Source: Fundidesulfovibrio magnetotacticus (lineage in GTDB: Bacteria; Desulfobacterota; Desulfovibrionia; Desulfovibrionales; Desulfovibrionaceae). From it: a DNA stretch of 64,000 bases. Positions 17,334 to 26,762 of the stretch are shown piece after piece. The translations under genes and the position numbers were made by a program. Below the pieces are notes generated by a model. That model made no database searches and was not told the DNA's origin. It saw nothing but the letters and a program-made list of their open reading frames with translations. Where the stretch lies: the NCBI RefSeq assembly GCF_013019105.1, contig NZ_BLTE01000001.1:496001-560000 (forward strand), in the 5' to 3' direction. Numbering within the stretch: position 1 is the stretch's first letter; the number at the start of each line of letters is the position of its first letter.

Positions 17334-18095
17334 ATGGCCCATCTGGTGTTCGAGGACGTCAGCGTCAGTTTCGGCGGTCTCCAGGCCCTCTCCGAGGTCA
17401 GTTTCGAGCTGCGCGAGGGCGAGATCCTGGGGCTCATCGGCCCCAACGGCGCGGGCAAGACCACCGTGTTCAACGTGATCACCGGCGTCTACCGCGTGAG
17501 CGCCGGGCGCGCCGCCTACGACGGCCGCACCCTGGCCGGGGAGCCGCCCCACCGCATCCTGGCCATGGGCCTGGCCCGCACCTTCCAGAACATCCGCCTC
17601 TTCCAGAACATGACGGCCCTGGAAAACGTGATGATCGCCCGCCACGGCCGCACCGGCGCGGGCGTGCTGGGCGCGGTGCTGCGCCTGCCCTCGCAACAGG
17701 CCGAGGAGCGCGCCATCCGGGAGAAGTCCCGCTGGGCGCTCGACTTCATGGGCCTTGGCGACATGGAGTCCGAAGAAGCGCGCAACCTTCCCTACGGCCT
17801 GCAACGCCGCCTGGAGATCGCCCGCGCCCTGGCCAGCGAGCCCCGCACCATCCTGCTGGACGAGCCCGCCGCCGGGCTCAACCCCACGGAGTCGGCGGCG
17901 CTCATGAAGGACATCGAGGCCATCCTGGGCCTGGGCGTCAACGTGCTCATGGTGGAGCACGACATGAAAGTGGTCATGGGGCTTTGCACGCGCATCGTGG
18001 TGCTGGAGCACGGCGAGAAGATCGCCGAGGGCGCTCCGGCGGACATCCGCAAGGACCCGCGCGTGGTGGAGGCCTACCTGGGCGTGGCCCATTAG
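17334..18095 (+). CDS. livG: Branched-chain amino-acid ABC transporter ATP-binding protein LivG
   Basis: This 253-residue ATPase of the high-affinity Leu/Ile/Val system has Walker [10 protein letters not shown] at residues 36-44, [20 protein letters not shown] after the Q-loop (typical LivG), signature [16 protein letters not shown] with the LivG-specific YGxQR, and Walker [14 protein letters not shown]. The C-terminus [18 protein letters not shown] is the family tail. AAGGAG lies 13 bases before the ATG. It is separated from livHMF by livJ and a 1.9-kb insertion, unlike the common livHMGF order. Confidence 0.93.
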   Translation: MAHLVFEDVSVSFGGLQALSEVSFELREGEILGLIGPNGAGKTTVFNVITGVYRVSAGRAAYDGRTLAGEPPHRILAMGLARTFQNIRLFQNMTALENVMIARHGRTGAGVLGAVLRLPSQQAEERAIREKSRWALDFMGLGDMESEEARNLPYGLQRRLEIARALASEPRTILLDEPAAGLNPTESAALMKDIEAILGLGVNVLMVEHDMKVVMGLCTRIVVLEHGEKIAEGAPADIRKDPRVVEAYLGVAH

Positions 18096-18156
18096 AAACC
18101 CGGCGAGCGCCAAGGTCGGCGCGACCCGTTCGGCATCAACCCATCAGGAGGACGAC

Positions 18157-19284
18157 ATGGCGAAACGTTTCACGTGGCTTCTGGCCCTGGCCTTCACCCT
18201 CTGCGCGGGCGCGGCCTGGGCGGCCCCGCTCAAGATCGGCGTGCTGGCCCCCATCTCCGGCTCGTCGGCCGCCGACGGCAACGACATCGTCAAAGGCGTG
18301 AAGACCGCCGTGGAGGTGTTCAAGGCCGAGGGCGGCATGCCCGGCTTCGACGCCATCGAGGTGGAAGTGCAGGACAGCGCCTGCGACCCCCGCCAGGCCG
18401 TGGCCGGCGCCAACAAGCTGGCCAACTCCAAGGTCGCCGGCGTCATCGGGGCCTACTGCTCCTCGGCCACCCTGCCCGCCTCCGACGTGCTCAACGAAGA
18501 AAAGATCACCATGATCACCCCGGCCTCCACCAACCCCAAGGTCACCCAGCGCGGCTACAAGTACATGTTCCGCATGTGCGGCCTGGACATCCACCAGTCC
18601 GACGCGGCCGCCAAGTTCATGAAGGACCAGCTCAAGGCCAAGAGCGTCTTCATCGTGGACGACAAGACCACCTACTCCCAGCACCTGGCCGAGTACGTGG
18701 CCGAGGAGGCCAAGAAGCTGGGCATCACCGTGGCCGCCCACGAGCACGTGAACGAAGGCGACATGGACTACTCCGCCATCCTCACCAAGGTGAAGGCCGC
18801 CAATCCCGACGTGTTCTACATGAGCCTGCAGAACAACTCCGCCGGCATCCGCATGATCAAGCAGTTCCGTCAGCTCGGCCTCAAGTGCGCCGTGCTCTCC
18901 CAGGACGCCGTGTACCATCCCAACTTCATCAAGGAAGCCCCCGAACAGGCCCAGGGCGTGTTCTTCACCTTCGGCTACGCCGACAAGAACTCCCCGGTCT
19001 ACAAGAAGTTCCTGGAGAAATACACCGCCATGCACGGCGAGCCCGGCGCGTACTCGGCCTACGCCTTCGACTCGGCCTACGCCCTGCTCACCGCCATCAA
19101 GGCCGCCAAGTCCACCAAGGCCGACGCCATCCGCGCGGAGCTCATGAAGCTCAACCTGCCCGGCGCGTCCAAGGTCATCAAGTTCCAGGACAACGGCGAC
19201 TCCGGCTCCAACTACGTGGTCTTCAAGGTGGAAGGCGACAAGTTCAAGGAGTACTGGAACCCCGCCACCGGCAAGCTGTTCTAG
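18157..19284 (+). CDS. livJ: Branched-chain amino-acid ABC transporter substrate-binding protein
   Basis: This 375-residue periplasmic type-I binding protein has a Sec signal peptide (MAKRFTWLLALAFTLCAGAAWA, cleavage about residue 22). KIGVLAPISGSSAADGND and VGVIGAYCSSATLPASDVLNEEKITMITPASTNPKVT-type blocks follow, as in LivJ/BraC. The substrate could be Leu/Ile/Val or another amino acid or amide, since this fold also binds urea or aromatic ligands. Context with livG, livH, livM and livF supports branched-chain amino acids. AGGAGG lies a few bases upstream of the ATG. An intrinsic terminator follows. Confidence 0.9.
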   Translation: MAKRFTWLLALAFTLCAGAAWAAPLKIGVLAPISGSSAADGNDIVKGVKTAVEVFKAEGGMPGFDAIEVEVQDSACDPRQAVAGANKLANSKVAGVIGAYCSSATLPASDVLNEEKITMITPASTNPKVTQRGYKYMFRMCGLDIHQSDAAAKFMKDQLKAKSVFIVDDKTTYSQHLAEYVAEEAKKLGITVAAHEHVNEGDMDYSAILTKVKAANPDVFYMSLQNNSAGIRMIKQFRQLGLKCAVLSQDAVYHPNFIKEAPEQAQGVFFTFGYADKNSPVYKKFLEKYTAMHGEPGAYSAYAFDSAYALLTAIKAAKSTKADAIRAELMKLNLPGASKVIKFQDNGDSGSNYVVFKVEGDKFKEYWNPATGKLF

Positions 19285-19306
19285 CGCCCACGGACGATGA
19301 TACCCG

Positions 19307-19338
19307 GGGGATCGCCGCGCGTGCGGCGGTCCCCTTTT
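19307..19338 (+). terminator. Rho-independent terminator after livJ
   Basis: A 12-bp stem (GGGGATCGCCGC against GCGGCGGTCCCC, one G-T pair) with a 4-base loop is followed by TTTT. It lies 22 bases after the livJ stop, so livG-livJ can end here, separate from livHMF. Confidence 0.85.
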
Positions 19339-19365
19339 GCGTGGCGGCGGGCGGCACGGCCGACG

Positions 19366-19440
19366 TGAAAGAAGCCTCCGGCGGCCAAAGGGCTGCGCCC
19401 TCTGGACTCCCTCGTTGCTTCGCGACGGCGGGTGATCCGC
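19366..19440 (-). repeat. Single module of the GC-rich repeat family
   Basis: GCCTCCGGCGGCCAAAGGGC followed by TGCGCCCTCTGGACTCCC and TTGCTTCGCGACGGCGGGTG matches the minus-oriented modules at 13,414 and 43,558 but lacks the 81-bp core. The rest of the 270-bp gap between livJ and the DUF486 gene shows only the livJ terminator. Confidence 0.6.
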
Positions 19441-19555
19441 AGGCGCGAGACGACGGAACGTCCAGGACTGGTCCGGCCCGATCAGATGCGATCCTGCCAG
19501 ATCCGGTCCAGCCCCATCAACACTTCAACAGTCTCTCGAAACCGGAACACCAAGC

Positions 19556-19903
19556 ATGTTCAACCGCACCGTCCTCATCACCGTCGGCCTGCTCATCGCC
19601 TCCAACGTATTCATGACCTTCGCCTGGTACGCCCATCTGAAGAACCTGCACTCGCGCCCCTGGTGGCTCGCCGCGCTCTTCTCCTGGGGCATCGCGCTCT
19701 TCGAGTACCTGCTCCAGGTGCCCGCCAACCGCATCGGCTACACCACGCTCAGCCTGCCGCAGCTCAAGATCATGCAGGAGGTGATCACCCTCTCGGTGTT
19801 CGCGCCTTTCTCCATCTGGTACATGAACCAGCCCCTCAAGCTCGACCACCTCTGGGCCGGGCTCTGCCTGGTGGGCGCGGTCTACTTCATCTTCCGGTCC
19901 TGA
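19556..19903 (+). CDS. DMT-superfamily small membrane protein (DUF486)
   Basis: This 115-residue protein has four predicted membrane helices and the DUF486 blocks TFAWYAHLKNL, ALFEYLLQVPANRIGY and QLKIMQEVITLSVFAPFSIWYM. The family is half the size of EamA transporters and its substrate is unknown. It lies in the insertion that separates livJ from livH. A GC-rich hairpin (19,923-19,940, no T-run) follows. No signal for co-regulation with liv genes is visible. Confidence 0.88.
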   Translation: MFNRTVLITVGLLIASNVFMTFAWYAHLKNLHSRPWWLAALFSWGIALFEYLLQVPANRIGYTTLSLPQLKIMQEVITLSVFAPFSIWYMNQPLKLDHLWAGLCLVGAVYFIFRS

Positions 19904-20077
19904 GGGGAAGCTACGAAAGAACGCCGCCCCGGAGGGCGGCAGGAAACGGCGGGAAATAGCGCGCATTCCCGAGGGCTCGACAGGAGAGCGCCGCCTGAAG
20001 CGGCGGGATCGCAAACGCCCCGCGCACCGGCAAGAAGGCATCGCTCAGGGAGCGGCAGTCTCCCCGGCCGGGCGCTC
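19904..20077. other. Intergenic gap between convergent genes
   Basis: Contains the stem-loop GCCGCCC-CGGA-GGGCGGC at 19,923-19,940, which could block read-through from either side, but no T-run follows. Nothing else is recognisable. Confidence 0.4.
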
Positions 20078-20359
20078 TCAGGCGGGGGCGTCCTGGCCCG
20101 AAAGGTGCCCCTGCCTGCCCTTGCGCCAGTGGATGCGCAGCTCGATGAGCAGATGCGTGGAGTCCTTCGAGTTCTCCTCGAAGCACCGGGTTGCCAGTTC
20201 CATGAGCTGCTGCCAGCTTCCTTCCACCACCGTGACCGTGGGGCCAGTCTGGTAGGGCAGGCCGCTCGCGCGCACCACCTCCACCAGCCGGGCGATGTGC
20301 TGGCTGATGGCCTCGTTCCTGTCCAGGGGGATCATCCGAAAATCCATGACGCAGGGCAT
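20078..20359 (-). CDS. MTH1187-family thiamine-binding protein (UPF0045)
   Basis: This 93-residue ferredoxin-like fold protein shows the family blocks MDFRMIPLDRNEAISQHIARLVEVVRASGLPYQTGPTVTVVEG and HLLIELRIHWRKGR. Proteins of this family bind thiamine or related small molecules and are often near metabolite genes. The molecular role is unsettled. AGGAGG lies seven bases before the ATG. It is the only minus-strand gene in the liv region and sits back to back with the toxin-antitoxin pair. A thi cluster lies 30 kb away in the same window. Confidence 0.82.
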   Translation of the reverse strand: MPCVMDFRMIPLDRNEAISQHIARLVEVVRASGLPYQTGPTVTVVEGSWQQLMELATRCFEENSKDSTHLLIELRIHWRKGRQGHLSGQDAPA

Positions 20360-20488
20360 GTCGCACCTCCTGCCTGTTGGTCCGTCGAGATCCGACGCCG
20401 ACTACATCCGCCCGCACCCTACCCCGTCGCCCCGGCCAGCGCCAGCGCGGGCCGCTCCACGGACCGCCTTGCCCGATCTCCCGGCCGG

Positions 20489-20505
20489 TGCTATCATTGA
20501 TAGCA
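20489..20505. promoter_or_regulatory. Inverted repeat, probable antitoxin operator
   Basis: TGCTATCA-T-TGATAGCA is a perfect 8-bp inverted repeat with one central base, 21 bases before the antitoxin ATG. Ribbon-helix-helix antitoxins with or without their PIN partner typically bind such palindromes to autoregulate. Confidence 0.7.
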
Positions 20506-20526
20506 TCCGGCCCGAAGGACAACGAA

Positions 20527-20772
20527 ATGGCCCAGCTCATCGTGAGAAACCTTGACGAAGACCTTGTTCGTCTGCTCAAACAGCGGGCCGCCGCGAAGGG
20601 CGTGAGCGTGGAGTCCGAGCACAGGCGCATCCTGGAGGAGGCCCTGCGCCCCGGGGCCGACGACTTCTGGGACATGGCCCGCAGGCTCCAGGAGTCCTCC
20701 AGGCCCCAGAAGACGGACAGCGCCGAACTCATCCGCCAGGAGCGCGACCGCAGAGCCGGATTCGTGAAATGA
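20527..20772 (+). CDS. FitA/VapB-like ribbon-helix-helix antitoxin
   Basis: This 81-residue protein starts MAQLIVRNLDEDLVRLLKQRAAAKGVSVESEHRRILEEAL, the N-terminal beta strand and two helices of the FitA-like RHH family, which binds operator DNA as a dimer. The acidic/Arg C-terminus (about residues 45-81) probably wraps the PIN toxin. The stop overlaps the toxin start (ATGA). A strong palindrome sits just upstream. The pair lies within the liv region. Confidence 0.88.
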   Translation: MAQLIVRNLDEDLVRLLKQRAAAKGVSVESEHRRILEEALRPGADDFWDMARRLQESSRPQKTDSAELIRQERDRRAGFVK

Positions 20773-21203
20773 CCCATACCGTTGTCGTGGACGCCAGCGT
20801 GGCCGTGAAATGGCTGGTGCGCGAACCCGACAGCGACCGGGCCTTCGCCCTGCGCATGCTGCGCATGGTCGCTCCGGCGCTGCTCGTCGCGGAATGCGGC
20901 AGCGCGCTGTGGCGCAAGGTCAAGGCGGGCGATCTGGACGCGGACGATGCGGCGCCAAGGCTCAGGGTGTTGCGCGGCGCCCCCGTGCTTCTCCAGCCCG
21001 ATCACGAACTGGCCCAGAAGGCCCTGCCCCTGGCGGTGGAACTCGAACACCCGATTTACGACTGCATGTACGTGGCCCTGGCGATCGAACTTTCCGCCCC
21101 GCTGATCACGGCGGACAAGAAGCTGGCCTCCCTGATCCGCAACAGGATGCCTGACCGGTGCCGGGTAATCGGCCTGCACGAGATAGAAACACAGCTTTAC
21201 TGA
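20769..21203 (+). CDS. vapC: PIN-domain ribonuclease toxin (VapC/FitB type)
   Basis: This 144-residue PIN toxin has the acidic catalytic set visible at D8 (VVVDAS), E42 (VAECGSALW), D98 (YDCMYVALA) and D116 (TADKKL). Toxins of this type cleave specific RNAs, often tRNA or rRNA, when antitoxin is lost. It overlaps the antitoxin by four bases and ends only 14 bases before livH, so transcription from the toxin-antitoxin promoter would run into livHMF. The symbol is by family. Confidence 0.9.
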   Translation: MTHTVVVDASVAVKWLVREPDSDRAFALRMLRMVAPALLVAECGSALWRKVKAGDLDADDAAPRLRVLRGAPVLLQPDHELAQKALPLAVELEHPIYDCMYVALAIELSAPLITADKKLASLIRNRMPDRCRVIGLHEIETQLY

Positions 21204-21217
21204 GACACACACCGCAC

Positions 21218-22129
21218 ATGGACTTCTTTCTCCAGCAGCTCATCAACGCCGTGACCCTGGGGGGCTTCTACGCCCTCATCGCCCTGGGCTACACCATGGT
21301 CTACGGCATCATCCAGCTCATCAACTTCGCCCACGGCGAGTTCTTCGCGGCGGGGGGCTACATGGGCGTGATCCTCCTGGCCTGGATGGACTCCCAGGGC
21401 TACATGCAGACCCACCCCTGGCTGTGCCTCACCGTGGCCTTCCTCCTGGCCATGGCCTACTGCGCCGTGCTGGCCATGGGCGTGGAGAAGGTGGCCTACA
21501 AGCCCCTGCGGCGCGCCTCCAAGCTCTCGGTGCTCCTCTCGGCCCTGGGCATGTCCATCTTCCTGCAGAACGGGCTCATGCTCACCCAGGGCGTCTACGA
21601 CAAGACCTACCCCGGCGTGTACGCCAAGGGAGCCCTCCAGGTGGGCGACTTCAACCTCACCTACCTCCAGCTCATCGCCCTGGCGCTCACGGCCCTTCTC
21701 ATGGTGGGGCTCAACCTTCTGGTGTTCCGGACGCGCCTGGGCAAAGCCATGCGCGCCACCGCACAGGACCGCGTGATGGCCACCCTGGTGGGCATCAGCT
21801 CCGACCGCATCATCTCCCTCACCTTCGCCATCGGCGCGGCGCTGGCCGCCGCCTCGGGCATCCTGGTGGGGCTCTACTACGGCTCCGTGCGCTTCGACAT
21901 GGGCTTCGTGCCGGGCATCAAGGCCTTCGCCGCCGCCGTGCTGGGCGGGGTGGGCTCCATCACCGGGGCCATGCTGGGCGGCCTGATCATCGGCGCCACG
22001 GAAATCTTCACCGCGGCCTACATCTCCGGCGAATACAAGGACGTGTTCGCCTTCGTGATCCTCATCGCGGTGCTCTACTTCCGGCCCACCGGCCTTCTGG
22101 GCGAGAACATCAATGACACCCGCGTCTAA
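21218..22129 (+). CDS. livH: Branched-chain amino-acid ABC transporter permease LivH
   Basis: This 303-residue permease with about eight membrane helices starts MDFFLQQLINAVTLGGFYALIALGYTMVYGIIQLINFAHGEFF, the LivH family opening. MRATAQDRVMATLVGISSDRII and GFVPGIKAFAAAVLGGVGSITGAMLGGLIIG are the cytoplasmic coupling loop and following helix. The ATG lies 14 bases after the toxin stop. It overlaps livM by 17 bases. Confidence 0.93.
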   Translation: MDFFLQQLINAVTLGGFYALIALGYTMVYGIIQLINFAHGEFFAAGGYMGVILLAWMDSQGYMQTHPWLCLTVAFLLAMAYCAVLAMGVEKVAYKPLRRASKLSVLLSALGMSIFLQNGLMLTQGVYDKTYPGVYAKGALQVGDFNLTYLQLIALALTALLMVGLNLLVFRTRLGKAMRATAQDRVMATLVGISSDRIISLTFAIGAALAAASGILVGLYYGSVRFDMGFVPGIKAFAAAVLGGVGSITGAMLGGLIIGATEIFTAAYISGEYKDVFAFVILIAVLYFRPTGLLGENINDTRV

Positions 22130-23318
22130 AGGGCTTCCCGCCAAGCTGGCCTTCGGGGCCTTGTGGGTCTACCTGCTCGTGTGGCCCATGACCGGCATCG
22201 GCGCGCAGGGGCTCGATTTCGTCCCGGCCGCGAAGATCACCGGCGCGGCCCTGCTGGCCGTGCTTGCCTGCCTGGGCCTGTGGAAGCTCAACCGCGCCGG
22301 GGGCGACCAGATGGGACGCCTGGGCCGGAGCGTCTCAGGGGCCGCGGCCCGCGTGCCCGTGAAGCTGGCCCTCTGGGGCGGCCTCGCGGCCCTGCTGGTC
22401 TTCCCGCTGCTCAGTTCGCGCTACGGCCAGGACGTGGCCATCAACGTGCTGGTCTACGTGACGCTGGGCCTGGGCCTCAACGTGGTGGTGGGCCTGGCCG
22501 GGCTCCTGGACCTGGGCTACATCGCCTTCTACGGCGTGGGGGCCTACACCTACGCCCTGCTCTCGGTGCACTACGAACTTTCCTTCTGGCTGGCCCTGCC
22601 CCTGTGCGCCGCGCTGGCCGCCCTGGCCGGATGCCTTATCGGCTATCCCACGCTGCGCATGCGCGGCGACTACCTGGCCATCGTCACCCTGGGCTTCGGG
22701 GAGATCCTGCGCTTGGTGCTCAACAACTGGATGAAGCTCACCGGCGGCCCCAACGGCATCCTTGGGGTCAAGCCCGCAGCGGTCTGGCTCCCCGACCCGG
22801 AGGAAGGCTGGGAGCTCACGCGCATGCTGGTGAAGAGCCCCCTGTCGCAGTATTACCTCATCCTGGCCATCGCGCTCTTCACGGTGCTGGCGGTGCGCCG
22901 CCTGGGCGATTCGCGCATCGGCCGCGCCTGGGAGGCCATCCGCGAGGACGAGACGGCCGCCTCCATCATGGGCGTGGACACCTTCCGCCTGAAGCTGCTG
23001 GCCTACGCCATGGGCGCGGTGTTCGGCGGCCTGGCCGGAGCCTTCTTCGCGGCCAAGATGCGCTTCGTGTCGCCTGGGTCGTTCACGTTCATCGAGTCGG
23101 CCATGGTGCTGGCCATGGTGGTGCTGGGCGGCATGGGCTCGGTGCCGGGCATCGTGCTGGGGGCGCTGGCGCTCATCGCGCTGCCGGAATTCTTCCGCGA
23201 TTTCGAGAACTACCGCATGCTCGTCTTCGGGGCGGCCATGGCGCTCATGATGCTCTTCCGCCCCGCCGGGCTCATCCCGGCCAAGCGCCTGGGCAAGCGC
23301 TCCGAGGAGGACCACTAG
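22113..23318 (+). CDS. livM: Branched-chain amino-acid ABC transporter permease LivM
   Basis: This 401-residue permease has an N-terminal extension of about 85 residues with two extra hydrophobic segments, as in E. coli-type long LivM. The LivM core follows: LGLGLNVVVGLAGLLDLGYIAFYGVGAYTYALL, IVTLGFGEILRLVLNNW, GPNGILGV, GRAWEAIREDETAASIMGVD and VLGGMGSVPGIVLGA. It pairs with LivH in the membrane. The stop is immediately followed by the livF ATG. Confidence 0.93.
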   Translation: MTPASKGLPAKLAFGALWVYLLVWPMTGIGAQGLDFVPAAKITGAALLAVLACLGLWKLNRAGGDQMGRLGRSVSGAAARVPVKLALWGGLAALLVFPLLSSRYGQDVAINVLVYVTLGLGLNVVVGLAGLLDLGYIAFYGVGAYTYALLSVHYELSFWLALPLCAALAALAGCLIGYPTLRMRGDYLAIVTLGFGEILRLVLNNWMKLTGGPNGILGVKPAAVWLPDPEEGWELTRMLVKSPLSQYYLILAIALFTVLAVRRLGDSRIGRAWEAIREDETAASIMGVDTFRLKLLAYAMGAVFGGLAGAFFAAKMRFVSPGSFTFIESAMVLAMVVLGGMGSVPGIVLGALALIALPEFFRDFENYRMLVFGAAMALMMLFRPAGLIPAKRLGKRSEEDH

Positions 23319-24038
<720 letters not shown>

Positions 24039-24114
24039 CCCTTCCCCGAGGCCATCCCATGCCCATCGCGTCCCTCGCGGCCCCGCCGCATTGCCGCGCG
24101 TCCAGAGACCGCCC

Positions 24115-24951
24115 GTGACCCGCGCCTCGGCGACCCTGGCCCTGGTGGTCACCGCCCTGCTCTGGAGCGTGGGCGGCGTGTTCATCAAGAGCGTGGAGTG
24201 GAACCCCCTGGCCATCGCGGGGACGCGCTCGGGCATCGCCGCGCTCTTCATGCTGGCCGTGCTGGGCAGGCCCCGCATCCGCCCGAGCTGGCCCCTGCTT
24301 GGCGCGGCCCTCTCCACCTCCCTCACGCTTTTGCTCTTCGTGTGCGCCACGCGCCTGACCACCGCCGCCAACGCCGTGGTGCTCCAGTACCTGGCCCCCC
24401 TCTGGGTGGCCATCCTGGCCCCAAGGTTCCTGGGCGAGCCCACCCGGGGGCGGGACTGGCTCTGCCTGGCCCTGGCCCTGGCGGGCATGACCCTCTTCTT
24501 CTGGGGCGACATCTCCCCCGACGGGAAGCTCGGCATCATCCTGGCCCTGGCCTCCAGCCTGACCTTCGCAGGCATCCCCCTCTTCCTGCGCAAGCTGGGC
24601 GACCAGGGCGGACAGACCGAGGCCGTGCTCCTGGGCAACGCCTTGCTGGCCCTGGGCTGCCTGCCCTTCTGCTTCCAGGGCCCCTGGCCGGACCTCAAGG
24701 GCGTGGGCGCGCTCCTGACGCTGGGCGTGGTGCAGACCGGCCTGGCCTACTACCTCTACACCCGGGCCATCCGCCACGTGCGCGCCCTGCCCGCCATGAT
24801 CATCCCGGTGATCGAGCCCATCCTCAACCCCGTGTGGGTGTTCCTTTTCCTGGGCGAGGCCCCCTCGGCCACGGCCCTGGCGGGCATGGCCGTGGTGCTT
24901 GGCGCGGCCACCGTGCAGGGGCTTTTGGCCGTGAAGGACAGGGGCCGATGA
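24115..24951 (+). CDS. EamA/DMT-family transporter (1 of 3)
   Basis: This 278-residue protein has ten predicted membrane helices in two EamA repeats (LLWSVGGVFIKSVEWNPLAIAGTRSG; LGVVQTGLAYYLYTRAIRHVRALPAMIIPVIEPILNPVWVFLFLGE). The family moves metabolites, amino acids or drugs. The substrate is not predictable. A GTG start at 24,115 is chosen because the first membrane helix follows directly. A TTG 24 bases upstream is the alternative. The stop overlaps the next gene. Confidence 0.85.
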   Translation: MTRASATLALVVTALLWSVGGVFIKSVEWNPLAIAGTRSGIAALFMLAVLGRPRIRPSWPLLGAALSTSLTLLLFVCATRLTTAANAVVLQYLAPLWVAILAPRFLGEPTRGRDWLCLALALAGMTLFFWGDISPDGKLGIILALASSLTFAGIPLFLRKLGDQGGQTEAVLLGNALLALGCLPFCFQGPWPDLKGVGALLTLGVVQTGLAYYLYTRAIRHVRALPAMIIPVIEPILNPVWVFLFLGEAPSATALAGMAVVLGAATVQGLLAVKDRGR

Positions 24952-25832
24952 GCCTGACCACCGTCAAGCTCTTCGCCACGGCGGTGATCTGGGGCGGCAC
25001 GTTCATCGCGGGGCGCATGCTCGGCCCCGAGATAGCGCCCCTCTCGGCCTCGTTCCTGCGCTTCGTGGCCGCCAACCTCTTCCTGGTCCCCCTGTGGCTG
25101 CTCACCGAGGGCAGACCCAAACGCCCCGACACGGGCACCGCGCTCCTGGTGCTGGGCCTGGGGGCCACGGGCGTCTTCGGCTACAACGTCTTCTTCCTCT
25201 GGGGCCTCAAGAGCGTGCCCGCCGCGCGCGCGGCCATGATCGTGGCGGGCAACCCGGTGTTCATCGCCCTGCTCTCGCGCCTGTTCTTCAAGGAACCGCT
25301 GGGCCGCGTGAAGGCCATGGGCGTGTGCCTGTGCATCCTGGGGGCGTCGGTGGTCATCGGGCGGGGCAACCCGCTGGAGGTCTTCTCCGGGGCCGTCACC
25401 CTGGGCGATGCGGCCATCGTGGGGGCCATGCTCACCTGGGTGGCCTATTCGCTGCTGGGCAAGCGCGTCATGGGCAGGCTCACGCCCCTGGCCGCCGTGA
25501 CCCTCTCCTGCCTGGCGGGCATGTGCATGCTGCTGCCACCGGCCCTGGCCGAGGGGCTGGCCGCCCAGGCGGCCGGGCTCTCCTGGAAGGGCTGGGCTGC
25601 CATCGTCTACCTGGGCTTCTTCGGCACGGGGCTGGGCTTCCTCTGGTTCTACCAGGGCATCCAGCGCCTGGGGGCCTCGCGGGCGGCGGTGTTCATCAAC
25701 TTCGTGCCCGTCTCCGCCGCCGTGCTGGGCGCGGCCCTGCTGGGCGAGCCTGTGGACGCCTCCATCATCGCGGGCGGCGCGCTGGTGCTCACCGGCGTGG
25801 CCCTGGCCAACCGGCCGCCGCGCGCCCGGTAG
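24948..25832 (+). CDS. EamA/DMT-family transporter (2 of 3)
   Basis: This 294-residue protein of ten predicted helices starts at an ATG overlapping the previous stop (ATGA). EamA repeat motifs are visible: AVIWGGTFIAGRMLGPEIAPLSASFLRFVAANLF and YLGFFGTGLGFLWFYQGIQRLGASRAAVFINFVPVSAAVLGAALLGE. It belongs to a different EamA subgroup from its neighbours, so the three probably carry different substrates or are old paralogues. Confidence 0.9.
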   Translation: MSLTTVKLFATAVIWGGTFIAGRMLGPEIAPLSASFLRFVAANLFLVPLWLLTEGRPKRPDTGTALLVLGLGATGVFGYNVFFLWGLKSVPAARAAMIVAGNPVFIALLSRLFFKEPLGRVKAMGVCLCILGASVVIGRGNPLEVFSGAVTLGDAAIVGAMLTWVAYSLLGKRVMGRLTPLAAVTLSCLAGMCMLLPPALAEGLAAQAAGLSWKGWAAIVYLGFFGTGLGFLWFYQGIQRLGASRAAVFINFVPVSAAVLGAALLGEPVDASIIAGGALVLTGVALANRPPRAR

Positions 25833-25904
25833 CCTCTCCTACCGGACCGGTTCGCAATCGATTCTCCTTCCCATGGGGGGGCCGAAGGGGTACAAGCTCC
25901 CGCC

Positions 25905-26762
25905 ATGTTCTCGGGATACCTGCTCGTGGCCCTGGCGGCCCTGCTCTGGGGCATGATCGGCCCCCTCTCCAAGTTGGCCATCCAGGAGGGCATGACGCCC
26001 CTGGAAGTCGCCTTCTGGCGGGCCTCCATGGCCTGGGTGCTCTACGCCGGACACGCCCTGGCCCTGCGCCGCGTGCGCGTGGACCTGAAGGACCTGCCCT
26101 GGGTGGGGCTCTTCGGCGTGGCCTGCATCTTCGGGCTCTTCGCCAGCTACGTGCTGGCCGTGCGCGCGGGCGGGGCGGCGTTGGCCTCCGTGCTCCTCTA
26201 CACGGCCCCGGCGTGGGTGGCCCTGCTGGCCTGGAAGTTCCTCAAGGAGCGCATGACCGCCGTGAAGCTCATCGCCGTGGCCGCCACCCTGGCGGGCGTG
26301 ACGGGCGTGAGCCTGGGCCACGGACTGGACGGCCCGGTGAACACCACGGCCATCGCCATGGGCCTGCTCTCGGGGCTCACCTACGCGCTCTACTACATCT
26401 TCGGGAAGCTCCTGCTGGGGCGCTACCCCACGCCCACCATCTTTCTCTACGCCCTGCCCGTGGGCGCGGCCTGCATGACGCCCTTCTTCGACTTCGGCCC
26501 CCGCTCCCCGGCGGCCTGGACCGCCTGCGCCGTGCTGGCGGCCATGAGCACCTACGGGGCCTACTCGCTCTACTACGCGGGCCTTCGGCGCATCGAGGCC
26601 AGCCGCGCGGCCGTCATCGCCACCCTGGAGCCCGTGGTGGCGGCCCTGCTGGCCTTCTCGCTCTTCGACGAGCGCTTCACGCCCCTGGGCTACGCGGGCT
26701 CGGCGCTCATCCTGGCCGCCGTGCTCCTGACCATCCTCGGAGGCAGACGCCCATGTACGTGA
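25905..26762 (+). CDS. EamA/DMT-family transporter (3 of 3)
   Basis: This 285-residue protein has ten predicted helices. The first repeat begins AALLWGMIGPLSKLAIQEGMTPLEVAFWRASMAWV and the second ends YSLYYAGLRRIEASRAAVIATLEPVVAALLAFSLFDERFTPLGYAGSALILAAVLL, the RhaT/YdcZ-like form of EamA. It is separated by 72 bases from EamA 2. Its end overlaps the NUDIX-like gene by 10 bases, so these two are coupled. Confidence 0.9.
   Translation: MFSGYLLVALAALLWGMIGPLSKLAIQEGMTPLEVAFWRASMAWVLYAGHALALRRVRVDLKDLPWVGLFGVACIFGLFASYVLAVRAGGAALASVLLYTAPAWVALLAWKFLKERMTAVKLIAVAATLAGVTGVSLGHGLDGPVNTTAIAMGLLSGLTYALYYIFGKLLLGRYPTPTIFLYALPVGAACMTPFFDFGPRSPAAWTACAVLAAMSTYGAYSLYYAGLRRIEASRAAVIATLEPVVAALLAFSLFDERFTPLGYAGSALILAAVLLTILGGRRPCT

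Noticed and set aside
19923-19940. Terminator after the DUF486 gene
   Set aside because: The stem is real but no T-run follows on either strand, so it is left as a gap feature rather than a called terminator.
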